DNA of 64,000 bases from Streptomyces violaceorubidus. Its GTDB lineage: Bacteria; Actinomycetota; Actinomycetes; Streptomycetales; Streptomycetaceae. The DNA is taken from the NCBI RefSeq assembly GCF_000717995.1, contig NZ_JODM01000005.1, positions 124,001-188,000 on the forward strand, written 5' to 3'. The translations under genes and the position numbers were made by a program. The notes under the pieces were generated by a model. It was given only the letters and a program-made list of their open reading frames with translations, was not told where the DNA came from and did not search any database. Shown in pieces: positions 24,109-33,858 of the stretch. Within the stretch, counting starts at the first letter, position 1. Every line of letters begins with the position of its first letter.

Positions 24109-25680
24109 TCACCTCGCCGTCGGTGCGCCGCTCGGTCGGCACAGGAGTGGCTTGTCCAGTTCGGCGCAGGGGCGGTGGCCCTTGGAGCGGATGACGTCCT
24201 TGCCGACCTCGGCGGCGAGGTAGCGCAGGAAGCCCGCCGCGATCGAGTCGGCCGGCGGTTCGCCGTAGGTGTAGGCGATCTCCGTCTGCCAGTACGGGTA
24301 CGCCCCCTCGTCGGCACCCTCCAGGGTGGCCGGGTAGCCGTCGATGCGGATCTGCCGGAGGTCGTCGCGCGCGGCGGCGGCGCCGACCTCGCTGTGCCCC
24401 AGGGCGCCCGGGGTCGAGGCCACGGTGTCCAGCAGCGTCCCGGTGCCGCCCACCTCGCAGCGGCACGGCCGGTCCCGGTCGAGCCCGGCGCAGTCGGGCG
24501 TGGTCACCGCCGGGAGGGGGCGGCCGTCGAGGACCTGCCGTTCGAGCGTGGTGCGCGTGCCCGAGCCGGGGTTCCGGCTGACCAGGTGGATGGGCACGTC
24601 GTTGCCCTTGACCTGGTTCCAGTTGGTGACGGTCCCGGCATAGATGTCCCGTACCTGCTCCAGGGACAGGTCCTCGACCCCCGCGTCCGCGTGCACGACG
24701 AGGGTGAACAGGGACAGCGCGACGGGCCGGGGCAGCAGCCGCGGGCGGCCGTCGGACTTCGGTCCGTCGCTGAACGACAGTCGGTTCCCGAGCCCCCGGG
24801 CGTCCGGGAGGTGGGCGCCCGCACCGGCGGCGGCCAGGGTGTCGAGCCCGTCGACGCTGCCCTTGAAGGAGGTGGCGGTCAGCGGGATGCGCGCGTCCGG
24901 GCAGGTCCGCTCGTACTGCCGCGCGGCCTCCCGCAGCACCGGGGCGAAGGCCGTGGAACCGGACAGGTACAGGGTCCCGGCGGCGCAGTCCAGCGGCGCG
25001 GCGACGCCCTCGTCGCCCCCGGCCAGGGTGAACGCGGACTGGGTGGCGCTCACCAGGATGAGCGAGGCGAGCAGCCATCGGACCTGGCGCGAGGCGAAGG
25101 GGTAGTAGGCGGTCTTCTTGATGTTCCCGCCGCGCACCCCGCCGACGATCCCCGCGGTGACCTCGGGCTCGGGGAACTCGGGTTCGGTGAAGCCCTCTTC
25201 GCGGTCCAGGACCGCCAGGACCTTGTAGTGGGCCCGGCGGTTGAGGATCACCTTGGGCAGCTTGATCTCCCGGCCGGTGGTCTCGAAGCCCTCGGCCCCC
25301 GGTACGAAGAAGGTGGGCGGGACCTGCGGGCTGCGCTCGGTGACGGTCATGCCGACCACGCGGCGGCCGGGGAAGGCGATGCGTATGCCCACGGGATCGC
25401 TGGCGGGAGCGACGTAGTCGCCGGCGACGACGGGGCTCCAGCCGGCGTTCTCGATCCGCAGCAGCACGACCGAGGGGTCGCGCAGGTTCGTGCCGTCCCA
25501 CTGCATGCGTTGCAGCACCGTGGTGTCGGGCCCCGAGGCGGCCGAGTCCCGGATCGTGGTGTCCAACTGGACGCGGTAGCCCAGCCGTTTGCGGCCCGCC
25601 AGCACGAACTCCCACAGCGCGGCGGCGACGGGCACGGCCAGGCCCAGGACGGCGGCCACGGAACCCCAGGACAGACTCAC
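24109..25680 (-). CDS. Membrane-anchored PstS-like (type 2 periplasmic-binding fold) protein
   Basis: 523 residues in an unusual order. A helix at residues 5-27 is followed by a soluble domain of about 170 residues (LGYRVQLDTTIRDSA to KVLAVLDREEG). A second helix lies near 205-222 (WLLASLILVSATQSAFTLA). A C-terminal phosphate-binding-protein-like domain then begins LYLSGSTAFAPVLREAARQY. That domain keeps PstS-type signatures (SGSTAFAP, LVSRNPGSGTRTTLE, TPGALGHSEVG). There is no lipobox and there are no permease or ATPase genes beside it. It may sense a small anion outside the cell and signal through the first domain, or feed a distant transporter. The start is GTG at 25680 with GGGGGAG 6 nt upstream. 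The 214 bp upstream (25681-25894) show no gene. Confidence 0.7.
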   Translation of the reverse strand: MSLSWGSVAAVLGLAVPVAAALWEFVLAGRKRLGYRVQLDTTIRDSAASGPDTTVLQRMQWDGTNLRDPSVVLLRIENAGWSPVVAGDYVAPASDPVGIRIAFPGRRVVGMTVTERSPQVPPTFFVPGAEGFETTGREIKLPKVILNRRAHYKVLAVLDREEGFTEPEFPEPEVTAGIVGGVRGGNIKKTAYYPFASRQVRWLLASLILVSATQSAFTLAGGDEGVAAPLDCAAGTLYLSGSTAFAPVLREAARQYERTCPDARIPLTATSFKGSVDGLDTLAAAGAGAHLPDARGLGNRLSFSDGPKSDGRPRLLPRPVALSLFTLVVHADAGVEDLSLEQVRDIYAGTVTNWNQVKGNDVPIHLVSRNPGSGTRTTLERQVLDGRPLPAVTTPDCAGLDRDRPCRCEVGGTGTLLDTVASTPGALGHSEVGAAAARDDLRQIRIDGYPATLEGADEGAYPYWQTEIAYTYGEPPADSIAAGFLRYLAAEVGKDVIRSKGHRPCAELDKPLLCRPSGAPTAR

Positions 25681-25894
25681 GCCCGGCTCCCCCTCAGGAC
25701 GGTGACACGGGAGGCCATGGTGGCGGGGGAGGGGCCGGGGCGGGCGCGGCTGCGGTGACTCTCCGGTTCGAATTCACCCGCCGGCCATCTACGGCACCCG
25801 GTGTTCTCCGGACGTCAACCGCCGCCGGTGCCACGGGCATCGACGACGGCGACGACGGCGGCACGCCCGAGCTCGGCGTCGACCTCCTGGGGCG

Positions 25895-27106
25895 TCACTC
25901 CGCGTCGCCGTGGCCCCGCAGGTGGAGCGAGCGCAGGGCCACCTCGATGGCGAAGCGGTGGTCGGGGTCGGCGAGCCGGTCGCCCAGGTAGGTGTCCAGG
26001 GTCCGCAGGCGGTAGCGGACGGTCTGCGCGTGCACGCCCAGCATCTCGCCGACCTGCTCCGCGGGCGCCCGGGTGGACACGTGCACGCGCAGGGTCTCCA
26101 CGAGCCGGTCGCGCCGCCGGGCCGGCAACTCGTCCAGCGGGGCCAGTTCGCGGGCCGCGATCCGGTCGACCAGGGCGGAGTCGGACAGCAGCCACAGGGT
26201 CGTCAGGTGGTCCTCGCAGCGGACCAGCGGGGCGTCGGGTATGACATCGTCGTCAACGAGTTGCAGCACCCGGCGGGCCCAGCGGACCGAGTCGGCGGCC
26301 TGGGTGATCGGTACGGTCAGGCCCACCGCGGCGCGGGTGCCGGCCAGGGCCGTGCCGATCATGTCGAGGCGGGCGGGTGTGAGGTCCCCCGGCACCAGCA
26401 GGTGCGGCTGCGGTATGTCCAGGTCGGCGAGGACGTCCCGGTCGAGGCCCGCCTGGATGTGTTCGGGCGCCGGAGAGCGCAGGGCGACGAGGAAGCACGA
26501 GCGGGGCAGCTCCCAGGCGGCGGCCTTGCACAGTTCGGAGACGGCCGTGCGGGGGAGCGGGGAGGCGGCCAGGAGGAAGTGCAGTAACTGTCTTCGTAAC
26601 GCGGACTCCTCGGAGGCGGCCCGCTCCCGGACCTCCGCGTACCCCTCCCGGGTGATCGCCTCCAGCTCCTCGACGTAGGCGAAGAGCGCGTCGGCGAAGG
26701 CCAGGATCAGCGAGGGGGAGAGGCTGTACTGCCGTCCCAGAGTCTTGGCCCGGCGCAGCGCGATACGGGCGCCGAGCCGGTAGGCGCCCTGCAGCACCTC
26801 CAGGTCGCGGCCCTCGTAGGCCTCGACCCGGCCGAACCGGCGCAGCAGTTCGTCCCGCAGTTCCGAACTGCTGGAGGGGTCGGCCACCCGGTCCACGAAG
26901 GCGGTCAGCGCCTGCTCGACGCCTTGGCGGATCGCGTCCCCGTCCGGGCCGTTGAGCAGCCTGCCGTACACCGGATAGCTGCGGGTGACCTCGGTGCGTA
27001 TCTCGTTCAGCAGCCCCGGAAGCAGCGGGCGCATGAAGGCCGCGAACTTCTTGGGGAGGGGATCGAGTGGTTCACCGAGCACCGAGGGACGCGCGATTGC
27101 GGGCAT
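25895..27106 (-). CDS. PucR-family transcriptional regulator
   Basis: 403 residues. An N-terminal helical sensor-like region (residues 1-180) is followed by a degenerate GGDEF-like middle (about 185-310, with CFLVALRSPAPE and VGLTVPITQAADSVRWARRVL). The C-terminal helix-turn-helix of the PucR/CdaR type reads ETLRVHVSTRAPAEQVGEMLGVHAQTVRYRLRTLDTYLGD. The ATG at 27106 has AAGGG 8 nt upstream. It is the last gene in the run of three secreted-protein genes on the same strand, which are divergent from the mce operon. It is therefore the best candidate for a local regulator of envelope or lipid-import functions. The ligand is unknown. Confidence 0.88.
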   Translation of the reverse strand: MPAIARPSVLGEPLDPLPKKFAAFMRPLLPGLLNEIRTEVTRSYPVYGRLLNGPDGDAIRQGVEQALTAFVDRVADPSSSSELRDELLRRFGRVEAYEGRDLEVLQGAYRLGARIALRRAKTLGRQYSLSPSLILAFADALFAYVEELEAITREGYAEVRERAASEESALRRQLLHFLLAASPLPRTAVSELCKAAAWELPRSCFLVALRSPAPEHIQAGLDRDVLADLDIPQPHLLVPGDLTPARLDMIGTALAGTRAAVGLTVPITQAADSVRWARRVLQLVDDDVIPDAPLVRCEDHLTTLWLLSDSALVDRIAARELAPLDELPARRRDRLVETLRVHVSTRAPAEQVGEMLGVHAQTVRYRLRTLDTYLGDRLADPDHRFAIEVALRSLHLRGHGDAE

Positions 27107-27300
27107 GTGTGATCCCTTGCCGTCGACATGTCCGGTGGGGTGGGCCGACCGGGCCCCGCCCTCGCGGGCGGAGCCTGGACCGGTCCAAGGCGTTCACCGG
27201 TCTGGCAAGCAGACGGTAAATCAACTTTGTTGTGTTGTACATCTCTTGGGGAGGAATCGTGTCACGGTTGTGTGTGTCGCCAACCGCCTTGGTCACCAGG
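27107..27300. promoter_or_regulatory. AT-richer intergenic region upstream of the PucR gene
   Basis: A clearly AT-richer island for this genome (27215-27285) separates the PucR start from the stop of the secreted protein. GTCTGGCAAGCAGAC (27201-27215) is a 5-bp inverted repeat with a 5-nt spacer. A promoter on the - strand is likely, but the elements cannot be fixed by eye. Confidence 0.35.
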
Positions 27301-28242
27301 CTAGTTGACGGCCGAGTGCCAGTTCTTCGAGAGGACCTTGCCGGCGTCGGGGACCACGGTGCCCGGTGCGTTGAGACCGGTGAGGTAGGTCCGGGTGTCG
27401 TTGAGGGTGAGGCTGTTGTTCCCGGCGGCGGAGGGCAGACCGGTCTTCGCGTTCACCGCGGCGTTGATCAGACCGACGTTCAGACCGCAGCCGGTCGCGC
27501 CGGGCACCGCGAAGGCGCCGTCGTTCTGGGTGGCGCCGGTGAGGTTGATCCGGCTCATCTCGCCGGCCGCGTCCACGGTGCCGTCGCCCTGGAAGAAGCT
27601 CATGCCGAACTCGGGGAAGGTGCGGTTCTCCGGGCGCAGCACGATCGGGTTGGCGGCCGTCCCGATGTAGCACTTGTCGCCGAGCAGCGGGTTCTGCAGG
27701 TGGATGCGGACCGGCAGGGCGACGATGGGCAGGTCGGTGAGGACGCCCGCGGTCTGGTCGAAGGCGTAGGGCGCGCCGACCGACTCCATGGTCGCGGTGA
27801 TCTTGTTGAGGCTGGAGTTCTCCAGCGACTCGCAGATGCCGGTGATCACGAAGATGTCGCTCGGGCACATCAGGCCGAGCAGCCCGCCGGGCACGGTGGC
27901 GGGCTCGGCCACCAGCGCGCCGGAGGCGGGGGCGACCACGGTGCTGGTGCCGTCCGCGTTCTGGACGACGCCCAACTGGAGGTTGGTCCTGCCGGTCGTC
28001 ACGGTGGTGTCGCCCAGCTTGATGGAGCCGCTCGCCGAGGTCGACACCACACACTGCGGGGTCTTGGCGAAGCCGTCGGCCGCCAGCATCGCCGGGGCGT
28101 CCACGGGACAGCGGGTGAAGGGGGCCCACTCGCCGTTCAGCACGGGGTCGGCCGCGGTCGCCGTGCCCAGCGAGGCGAAGGCGCCGAGCGCGGTCAGCGC
28201 GGACACGGTGGCGAGCCGGGTACGGGGGGAGATCGGGCGCAT
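27301..28242 (-). CDS. Secreted protein of unknown function, Cys-rich surface type
   Basis: 313 residues with a Sec signal (RTRLATVSALTALGAFASLGTATA). The mature protein starts near residue 31 with ADPVLNGEWAPFTRCPVD. It is rich in Gly, Thr and Asn, and has paired cysteines (APFTRCPVD, TPQCVVS, LMCPSD, GICESLE, DKCYIG, GATGCG) that could form disulfides. The final part, IPxxTGCG-like, resembles the end of the neighbouring 532-residue secreted protein, so the two may be distant relatives. The ATG at 28242 has GGAAGG 8 nt upstream and sits 35 nt after that gene. No enzymatic motif is seen. Position next to a Mce lipid importer suggests an envelope role, which is inference. Confidence 0.78.
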   Translation of the reverse strand: MRPISPRTRLATVSALTALGAFASLGTATAADPVLNGEWAPFTRCPVDAPAMLAADGFAKTPQCVVSTSASGSIKLGDTTVTTGRTNLQLGVVQNADGTSTVVAPASGALVAEPATVPGGLLGLMCPSDIFVITGICESLENSSLNKITATMESVGAPYAFDQTAGVLTDLPIVALPVRIHLQNPLLGDKCYIGTAANPIVLRPENRTFPEFGMSFFQGDGTVDAAGEMSRINLTGATQNDGAFAVPGATGCGLNVGLINAAVNAKTGLPSAAGNNSLTLNDTRTYLTGLNAPGTVVPDAGKVLSKNWHSAVN

Positions 28243-28277
28243 GGTGGTGGCCTTCCGTGGAGGTGGGAGTCGGGGGA

Positions 28278-29876
28278 TCAGCGCTCGGCGACGGGGATCT
28301 CGTAGGGCTGGAGGTCCTCGGTGCACTGGCCTTCGTTCTCAGGGCTCGGGAAGACGGGGGCGGCGATCGCGCACGTCTGGCCCTGGACCTGCTTGATGTG
28401 GTTGCCGGGACCGGAGACGGAGGCGGTGAGCAGCCGGTCGAGGTCCTCGCCGTCGGTGCCGCAGCCGGTGAAGGCGGGAATGGCCGTCTCGCCGGACAGC
28501 ACACCACCGCTCAGGAGCAGGTAACCGGTGGCCGGCAGGCCGATGATCTGCTCGCCCCGGCCGTACAGCACCAGGTGGTCACCGGGGAAGTTCGCGGGAT
28601 CCGGGTCCTCGGAGGTCAGGGACGTCTCGGTCCGGCACTGCGAACCGACCTCCAGACGTGTCCCGTTGACCTCCAGATCCAGCACGCGCACGATCAGCGG
28701 GGCCCGGACGTAGGTGTCGGTGATCGTGGTGAAGTCGGACAGGCGCATCTTCATGCGCGAGTCGATCCGCAGGGGGCCCGTCTGCTCCAGCACCATGGTG
28801 GCCTTCACCGGGGCGAAGTCGAAGGACAGGAAGGTCGCTTCGAAGGGCGGGGTCTGCTCGCGCTCCCGGTAGTGGAAGTTCCCGTACGACACGGTGTCGA
28901 AGATCAGGTACTCCGGGTCGGCGGGCCCCGGCGCCGGCAGCCCCTGTTCGATCAGCACGCAGGACGGCGGCAGGTACGCGGCGCCCTTCATCTTCTTCAC
29001 GTTGGCGTAGCCGGTGACGTAGGCGTTGAGCGAGACGTCCGTGGGCGGGTGCTGCTCGTCATAGCGGCACGGCGGGACCTCGTCGCGGTCCGCGGCGGCG
29101 CCGGGGGTGTTCTCCAGCACTTTCGGCGACCGGTCCGACTGCCGCTCCGGCTCCCGGTCCCCCGGCCGGTCCTGCTGCGCGTCGTCCGGCGCCCCGGAGG
29201 TCTCGACCGGCCCCGGCGAGGACGGCGAACCGCTCGGCGCCGGCTCGCCCGTGCCCACCGGTACGGTGGCCAGCAGGCCCTGCTCGGGCGCGTCCTCGGC
29301 GAGGGCGCAGTCGACGGTCAGCGAGCCGGGGTCGGCGGTGGCCGGGTCCGCCGCCCCGAGCGCCAGGTCGATCGCGAGGGCGCCCGCGGAGAACGTGAGG
29401 TCGCCGTCGCCCCGGCCGGCCACCGAGGGGACGTCGCCCCGCGCGATGAGCGTCAGCGGCCCCGACGCGGGCAGCGCGTCAGGCTCGGCGCTTCCCCGCC
29501 AGGTCGCCGTGGCCGTGGCCGAGTTCTGGGCGACGCCGACGGCGAGCCGGGTGGCCGCCCGTACCTCGGCCGCGCCGCGCGCGGTGAGGTCCGCGACCGC
29601 CTGGGCCGGGAGCTCCACGGTGGTGGTGACGTCGGAGGGCGTGAACGCCTCGCCCGCCGCCGCCCGCCCGGGGAAGTCGGCCGACAGGCGCACCGTCGCG
29701 GGCAGTGGCCCCGAGGGGAGGGTGCAGACGTAGGGGAGCTCTGCCTCGATCTCCTGGGTGCCCGAGGCGGAGGCCGTGGTCGGGACCAGGGCGGCGAGCA
29801 CCACGAACGCGGCGATCGACGTGGTCCGCACCCGGGCCCGGGGCGCCCGCGGGGCGGCGGCTGGCTTGGCTTTCAT
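28278..29876 (-). CDS. DUF6801-like secreted protein, two-domain
   Basis: 532 residues. A signal peptide at about 15-38 (TTSIAAFVVLAALVPTTASA) is followed by a DUF6801-like beta domain (about 40-190, starting EIEAELPYVCTLPSGPLPATVRLSADFPG). A Pro/Ser/Asp/Gln-rich linker (about 200-265) leads to a second domain with PPTDVSLNAYVTGYANVKKM and IPAFTGCGTDGEDLDRLL. The second domain shares its end pattern with the next secreted protein. Function is unknown. The Mce-side location and surface architecture suggest cell-envelope display. The ATG at 29876 has GGAG 4 nt upstream; an earlier in-frame ATG at 29930 would precede the signal by 18 residues. It is the middle gene of three on this strand. Confidence 0.78.
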   Translation of the reverse strand: MKAKPAAAPRAPRARVRTTSIAAFVVLAALVPTTASASGTQEIEAELPYVCTLPSGPLPATVRLSADFPGRAAAGEAFTPSDVTTTVELPAQAVADLTARGAAEVRAATRLAVGVAQNSATATATWRGSAEPDALPASGPLTLIARGDVPSVAGRGDGDLTFSAGALAIDLALGAADPATADPGSLTVDCALAEDAPEQGLLATVPVGTGEPAPSGSPSSPGPVETSGAPDDAQQDRPGDREPERQSDRSPKVLENTPGAAADRDEVPPCRYDEQHPPTDVSLNAYVTGYANVKKMKGAAYLPPSCVLIEQGLPAPGPADPEYLIFDTVSYGNFHYREREQTPPFEATFLSFDFAPVKATMVLEQTGPLRIDSRMKMRLSDFTTITDTYVRAPLIVRVLDLEVNGTRLEVGSQCRTETSLTSEDPDPANFPGDHLVLYGRGEQIIGLPATGYLLLSGGVLSGETAIPAFTGCGTDGEDLDRLLTASVSGPGNHIKQVQGQTCAIAAPVFPSPENEGQCTEDLQPYEIPVAER

Positions 29877-29986
29877 ACGACTCCGCTCGGACGGCTCGGA
29901 CGGGAGACCGGTTCTTCTCGGGCGCGGCACCGGCCCGCGAACGCCCGGCCGGGGTGCCGGCCGGGCGCACAGGACGCGTCGGCGGC

Positions 29987-31272
<1,286 letters not shown>

Positions 31273-32283
31273 ATGGGAATCGAAGTGGTGGTCGAGGGCC
31301 TGACCAAGTCCTTCGGTAAGCAGAGCATCTGGCGGGACGTGTCACTCACTCTTCCGGCCGGAGAGGTCAGCGTGATGCTGGGCCCGTCCGGAACCGGCAA
31401 GACCGTTTTCCTGAAGTCGCTCATAGGGCTGCTCAAACCCGAGAAGGGCCGTGTCCTCATCAACGGGGTGGACATGGTGAACAGCCCGGAAAGAGACATC
31501 TACGAGACCCGTAAACTGTTCGGTCTCATGTTCCAGGACGGCGCCCTCTTCGGGTCCATGTCCCTTTTCGACAACATCGCCTTCCCGTTGCGCGAACACA
31601 CCCGCAAGAAGGAGTCCGAGATCCGCCGCATCGTCATGGAGCGGATCGAGGTCGTCGGGCTGCTGGGCGCGGAGGGAAAGCTTCCGGGAGAGATCAGCGG
31701 AGGCATGCGCAAGCGGGCGGGGCTGGCCCGCGCGCTCGTCCTCGACCCGCAGATCATCCTGTGCGACGAACCGGACTCCGGGCTCGACCCGGTCCGCACC
31801 GCCTACATCTCCCAGCTGCTGATCGACCTGAACGCGCAGCTCGACGCCACGATGCTGATCGTCACCCACAACCTCGACATCGCCGCCACCGTGCCCGACA
31901 ACATGGGGATGCTCTTCCTGCGCGAACTGGTCACCTTCGGCCCGCGCGAGGTGCTGCTCACCAGCGACGAGCCGGTGGTGTCCCAGTTCCTCGGCGGCCG
32001 GCGCGAGGGCCCCATCGGGATGTCCGAGGAGAAGGACGCGGCCACCCTCGCCGCCGAGGCGGACGCCGCCCCCTCGGCCCCCGCCGCGCCCCGGGTGATC
32101 GTGCCGCAGCTGGAGCCCTCGCCCGGCCTGCCGCCGCGCCGGGCCGCCGCCCGCCGGCGCGAGCGCGTCATGGGCATGATCGACTCGCTCCCGCCCGCCG
32201 CGCGCTCCGCCATCCGGGAGACCTACGCGAAGGGTTCCGAGGCGGCCACCCTGCCGATGCCCACCGCCGGGAGCGGCGCGTGA
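31273..32283 (+). CDS. mceG: Mce transporter ATP-binding subunit (MceG/Mkl type)
   Basis: 336 residues. Walker A GPSGTGKT is at residues 37-44, the signature is ISGGMRKRAGLARAL, and Walker B is IILCDEPDSGLDPV with the H-loop in IVTHNLD. The dimerising, Asp/Ala/Pro-rich C-terminal extension of about 90 residues is usual for Mkl-type ATPases of actinobacterial lipid importers. The ATG at 31273 has GGAGG 5 nt upstream. It overlaps the first permease by GTGA. Having the ATPase in the operon differs from mycobacteria, where mceG stands apart. Confidence 0.93.
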   Translation: MGIEVVVEGLTKSFGKQSIWRDVSLTLPAGEVSVMLGPSGTGKTVFLKSLIGLLKPEKGRVLINGVDMVNSPERDIYETRKLFGLMFQDGALFGSMSLFDNIAFPLREHTRKKESEIRRIVMERIEVVGLLGAEGKLPGEISGGMRKRAGLARALVLDPQIILCDEPDSGLDPVRTAYISQLLIDLNAQLDATMLIVTHNLDIAATVPDNMGMLFLRELVTFGPREVLLTSDEPVVSQFLGGRREGPIGMSEEKDAATLAAEADAAPSAPAAPRVIVPQLEPSPGLPPRRAAARRRERVMGMIDSLPPAARSAIRETYAKGSEAATLPMPTAGSGA

Positions 32284-33044
32284 TCACCGGTGCGCTGCGG
32301 CAGACCGGCAGGCTCTTCGCGCTCGCCGCGGAGGTCGTCCGGGCCGTCTTCCGAAGACCCTTCCAGTTCCGCGAGTTCGTCGAGCAGTTCTGGTTCGTCG
32401 CCAGCGTGACCATCCTGCCCGCCGCCCTGGTCTCGATCCCCTTCGGCGCCGTCATCGCCCTCCAGGTCGGCTCCCTGACCGAGCAGTTGGGCGCCCAGTC
32501 GTTCACCGGCGGCGCCAGCGTCCTCGCCGTCGTCCAGCAGGCGAGCCCGCTGATCGTCGCACTGCTCATCGCCGGGGCCGGCGGCTCGGCCATCTGCGCC
32601 GACCTCGGCTCCCGCAGGATCCGCGAGGAGCTCGACGCCATGGAGGTCATGGGCGTCTCGCCCGTGCAGCGCCTGGTGGTGCCCCGGGTGCTGGCCGCCA
32701 TGGGCGTCGCGGTCCTGCTCAACGGCCTGGTCTCCGTCGTCGGCATCCTCGGCGGCTACTTCTTCAACGTCATCATGCAGGGCGGCACCCCCGGCGCCTA
32801 CCTCGCCAGCTTCTCCGCCCTCGCCCAGCTGCCCGACCTCTACGTCAGCGAACTCAAGGCGCTGGTCTTCGGGTTCATCGCGGGCATCGTCGCCGCCTAC
32901 CGGGGCCTCAACCCGCGCGGCGGCCCCAAGGGCGTCGGCGACGCCGTCAACCAGTCCGTCGTCATCACCTTCCTCCTGCTCTTCTTCGTCAACATGGTGA
33001 TGACGGCCGTCTACCTCCAGATCGTCCCGCCGAAGGGAGGCTGA
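32280..33044 (+). CDS. MlaE/YrbE-family permease A of the Mce importer
   Basis: 254 residues with five or six hydrophobic helices. The conserved MlaE core reads ICADLGSRRIREELDAMEVMG, the segment that contacts the ATPase. It starts with GTG at 32280 inside the mceG stop (GTGA). With permease B it forms the inner-membrane channel for lipid or sterol uptake. Confidence 0.93.
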   Translation: MITGALRQTGRLFALAAEVVRAVFRRPFQFREFVEQFWFVASVTILPAALVSIPFGAVIALQVGSLTEQLGAQSFTGGASVLAVVQQASPLIVALLIAGAGGSAICADLGSRRIREELDAMEVMGVSPVQRLVVPRVLAAMGVAVLLNGLVSVVGILGGYFFNVIMQGGTPGAYLASFSALAQLPDLYVSELKALVFGFIAGIVAAYRGLNPRGGPKGVGDAVNQSVVITFLLLFFVNMVMTAVYLQIVPPKGG

Positions 33045-33050
33045 GGTCCG

Positions 33051-33857
33051 ATGGCCTCCCCGCTCGTCTGGCTCGACCGTTCCGGCGACCAACTCCTCTT
33101 CTACGTCCGGGCCCTGCTGTGGATCCCGCGCACCCTGCGCCGCTACCTCAAGGAGGTGCAGCGCCTGCTCGCGGAGGTGGCCTTCGGCTCCGGCGGCCTC
33201 GGCGTCATCGGCGGCACCATCGGCGTGATGATTGCGATGACGCTCTTCACCGGGACCGTCGTCGGACTCCAGGGCTACGCGGCCCTCGACCAGATCGGCA
33301 CGGCCGCGTTCACCGGGTTCGTCTCCGCCTACTTCAACACCCGCGAGATCGCCCCCCTGGTCGCCGGACTCGCCCTCTCCGCGACCGTCGGAGCCGGATT
33401 CACCGCCCAGCTCGGCGCCATGCGCATCAACGAGGAGGTCGACGCGCTGGAGGGCATGGGCATCCGCTCCATGCCGTACCTCGTCACCACCCGCATCATC
33501 GCCGGCGTCGTGGCCATCATCCCGCTCTACGCCATCGGGCTGCTCTCCTCCTTCCTCGCCTCCCGCTATGTGACCGTCCTGTTCAACGGGCAGTCCCGGG
33601 GGACCTACGACCACTACTTCAACCTCTTCCTCTCCCCGACGGACGTGCTGCTCTCCGTACTGAAGGTGCTGATCTTCAGCGTGATGGTGATCGTCGCCCA
33701 CTGCTACTACGGCTACCGCGCCTCCGGCGGCCCCGCCGGGGTCGGCGTCGCCGTCGGCCGGTCGGTGCGCAACGCCATCGTGCTGATCAGCGTCACCGAC
33801 TTCTTCCTGTCGCTGGCCCTGTGGGGCGCGACCACGACCGTGAAGGTGGCGGGGTGA
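33051..33857 (+). CDS. MlaE/YrbE-family permease B of the Mce importer
   Basis: 268 residues. The core reads AQLGAMRINEEVDALEGMG, the counterpart of the E-D-M motif in permease A. The last helices carry ASGGPAGVGVAVGRSVRNAIV. It begins 6 nt after permease A and ends 1 nt before the first Mce gene. The two permeases are divergent paralogues and probably a heterodimer. Confidence 0.93.
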   Translation: MASPLVWLDRSGDQLLFYVRALLWIPRTLRRYLKEVQRLLAEVAFGSGGLGVIGGTIGVMIAMTLFTGTVVGLQGYAALDQIGTAAFTGFVSAYFNTREIAPLVAGLALSATVGAGFTAQLGAMRINEEVDALEGMGIRSMPYLVTTRIIAGVVAIIPLYAIGLLSSFLASRYVTVLFNGQSRGTYDHYFNLFLSPTDVLLSVLKVLIFSVMVIVAHCYYGYRASGGPAGVGVAVGRSVRNAIVLISVTDFFLSLALWGATTTVKVAG

Positions 33858-33858
33858 G

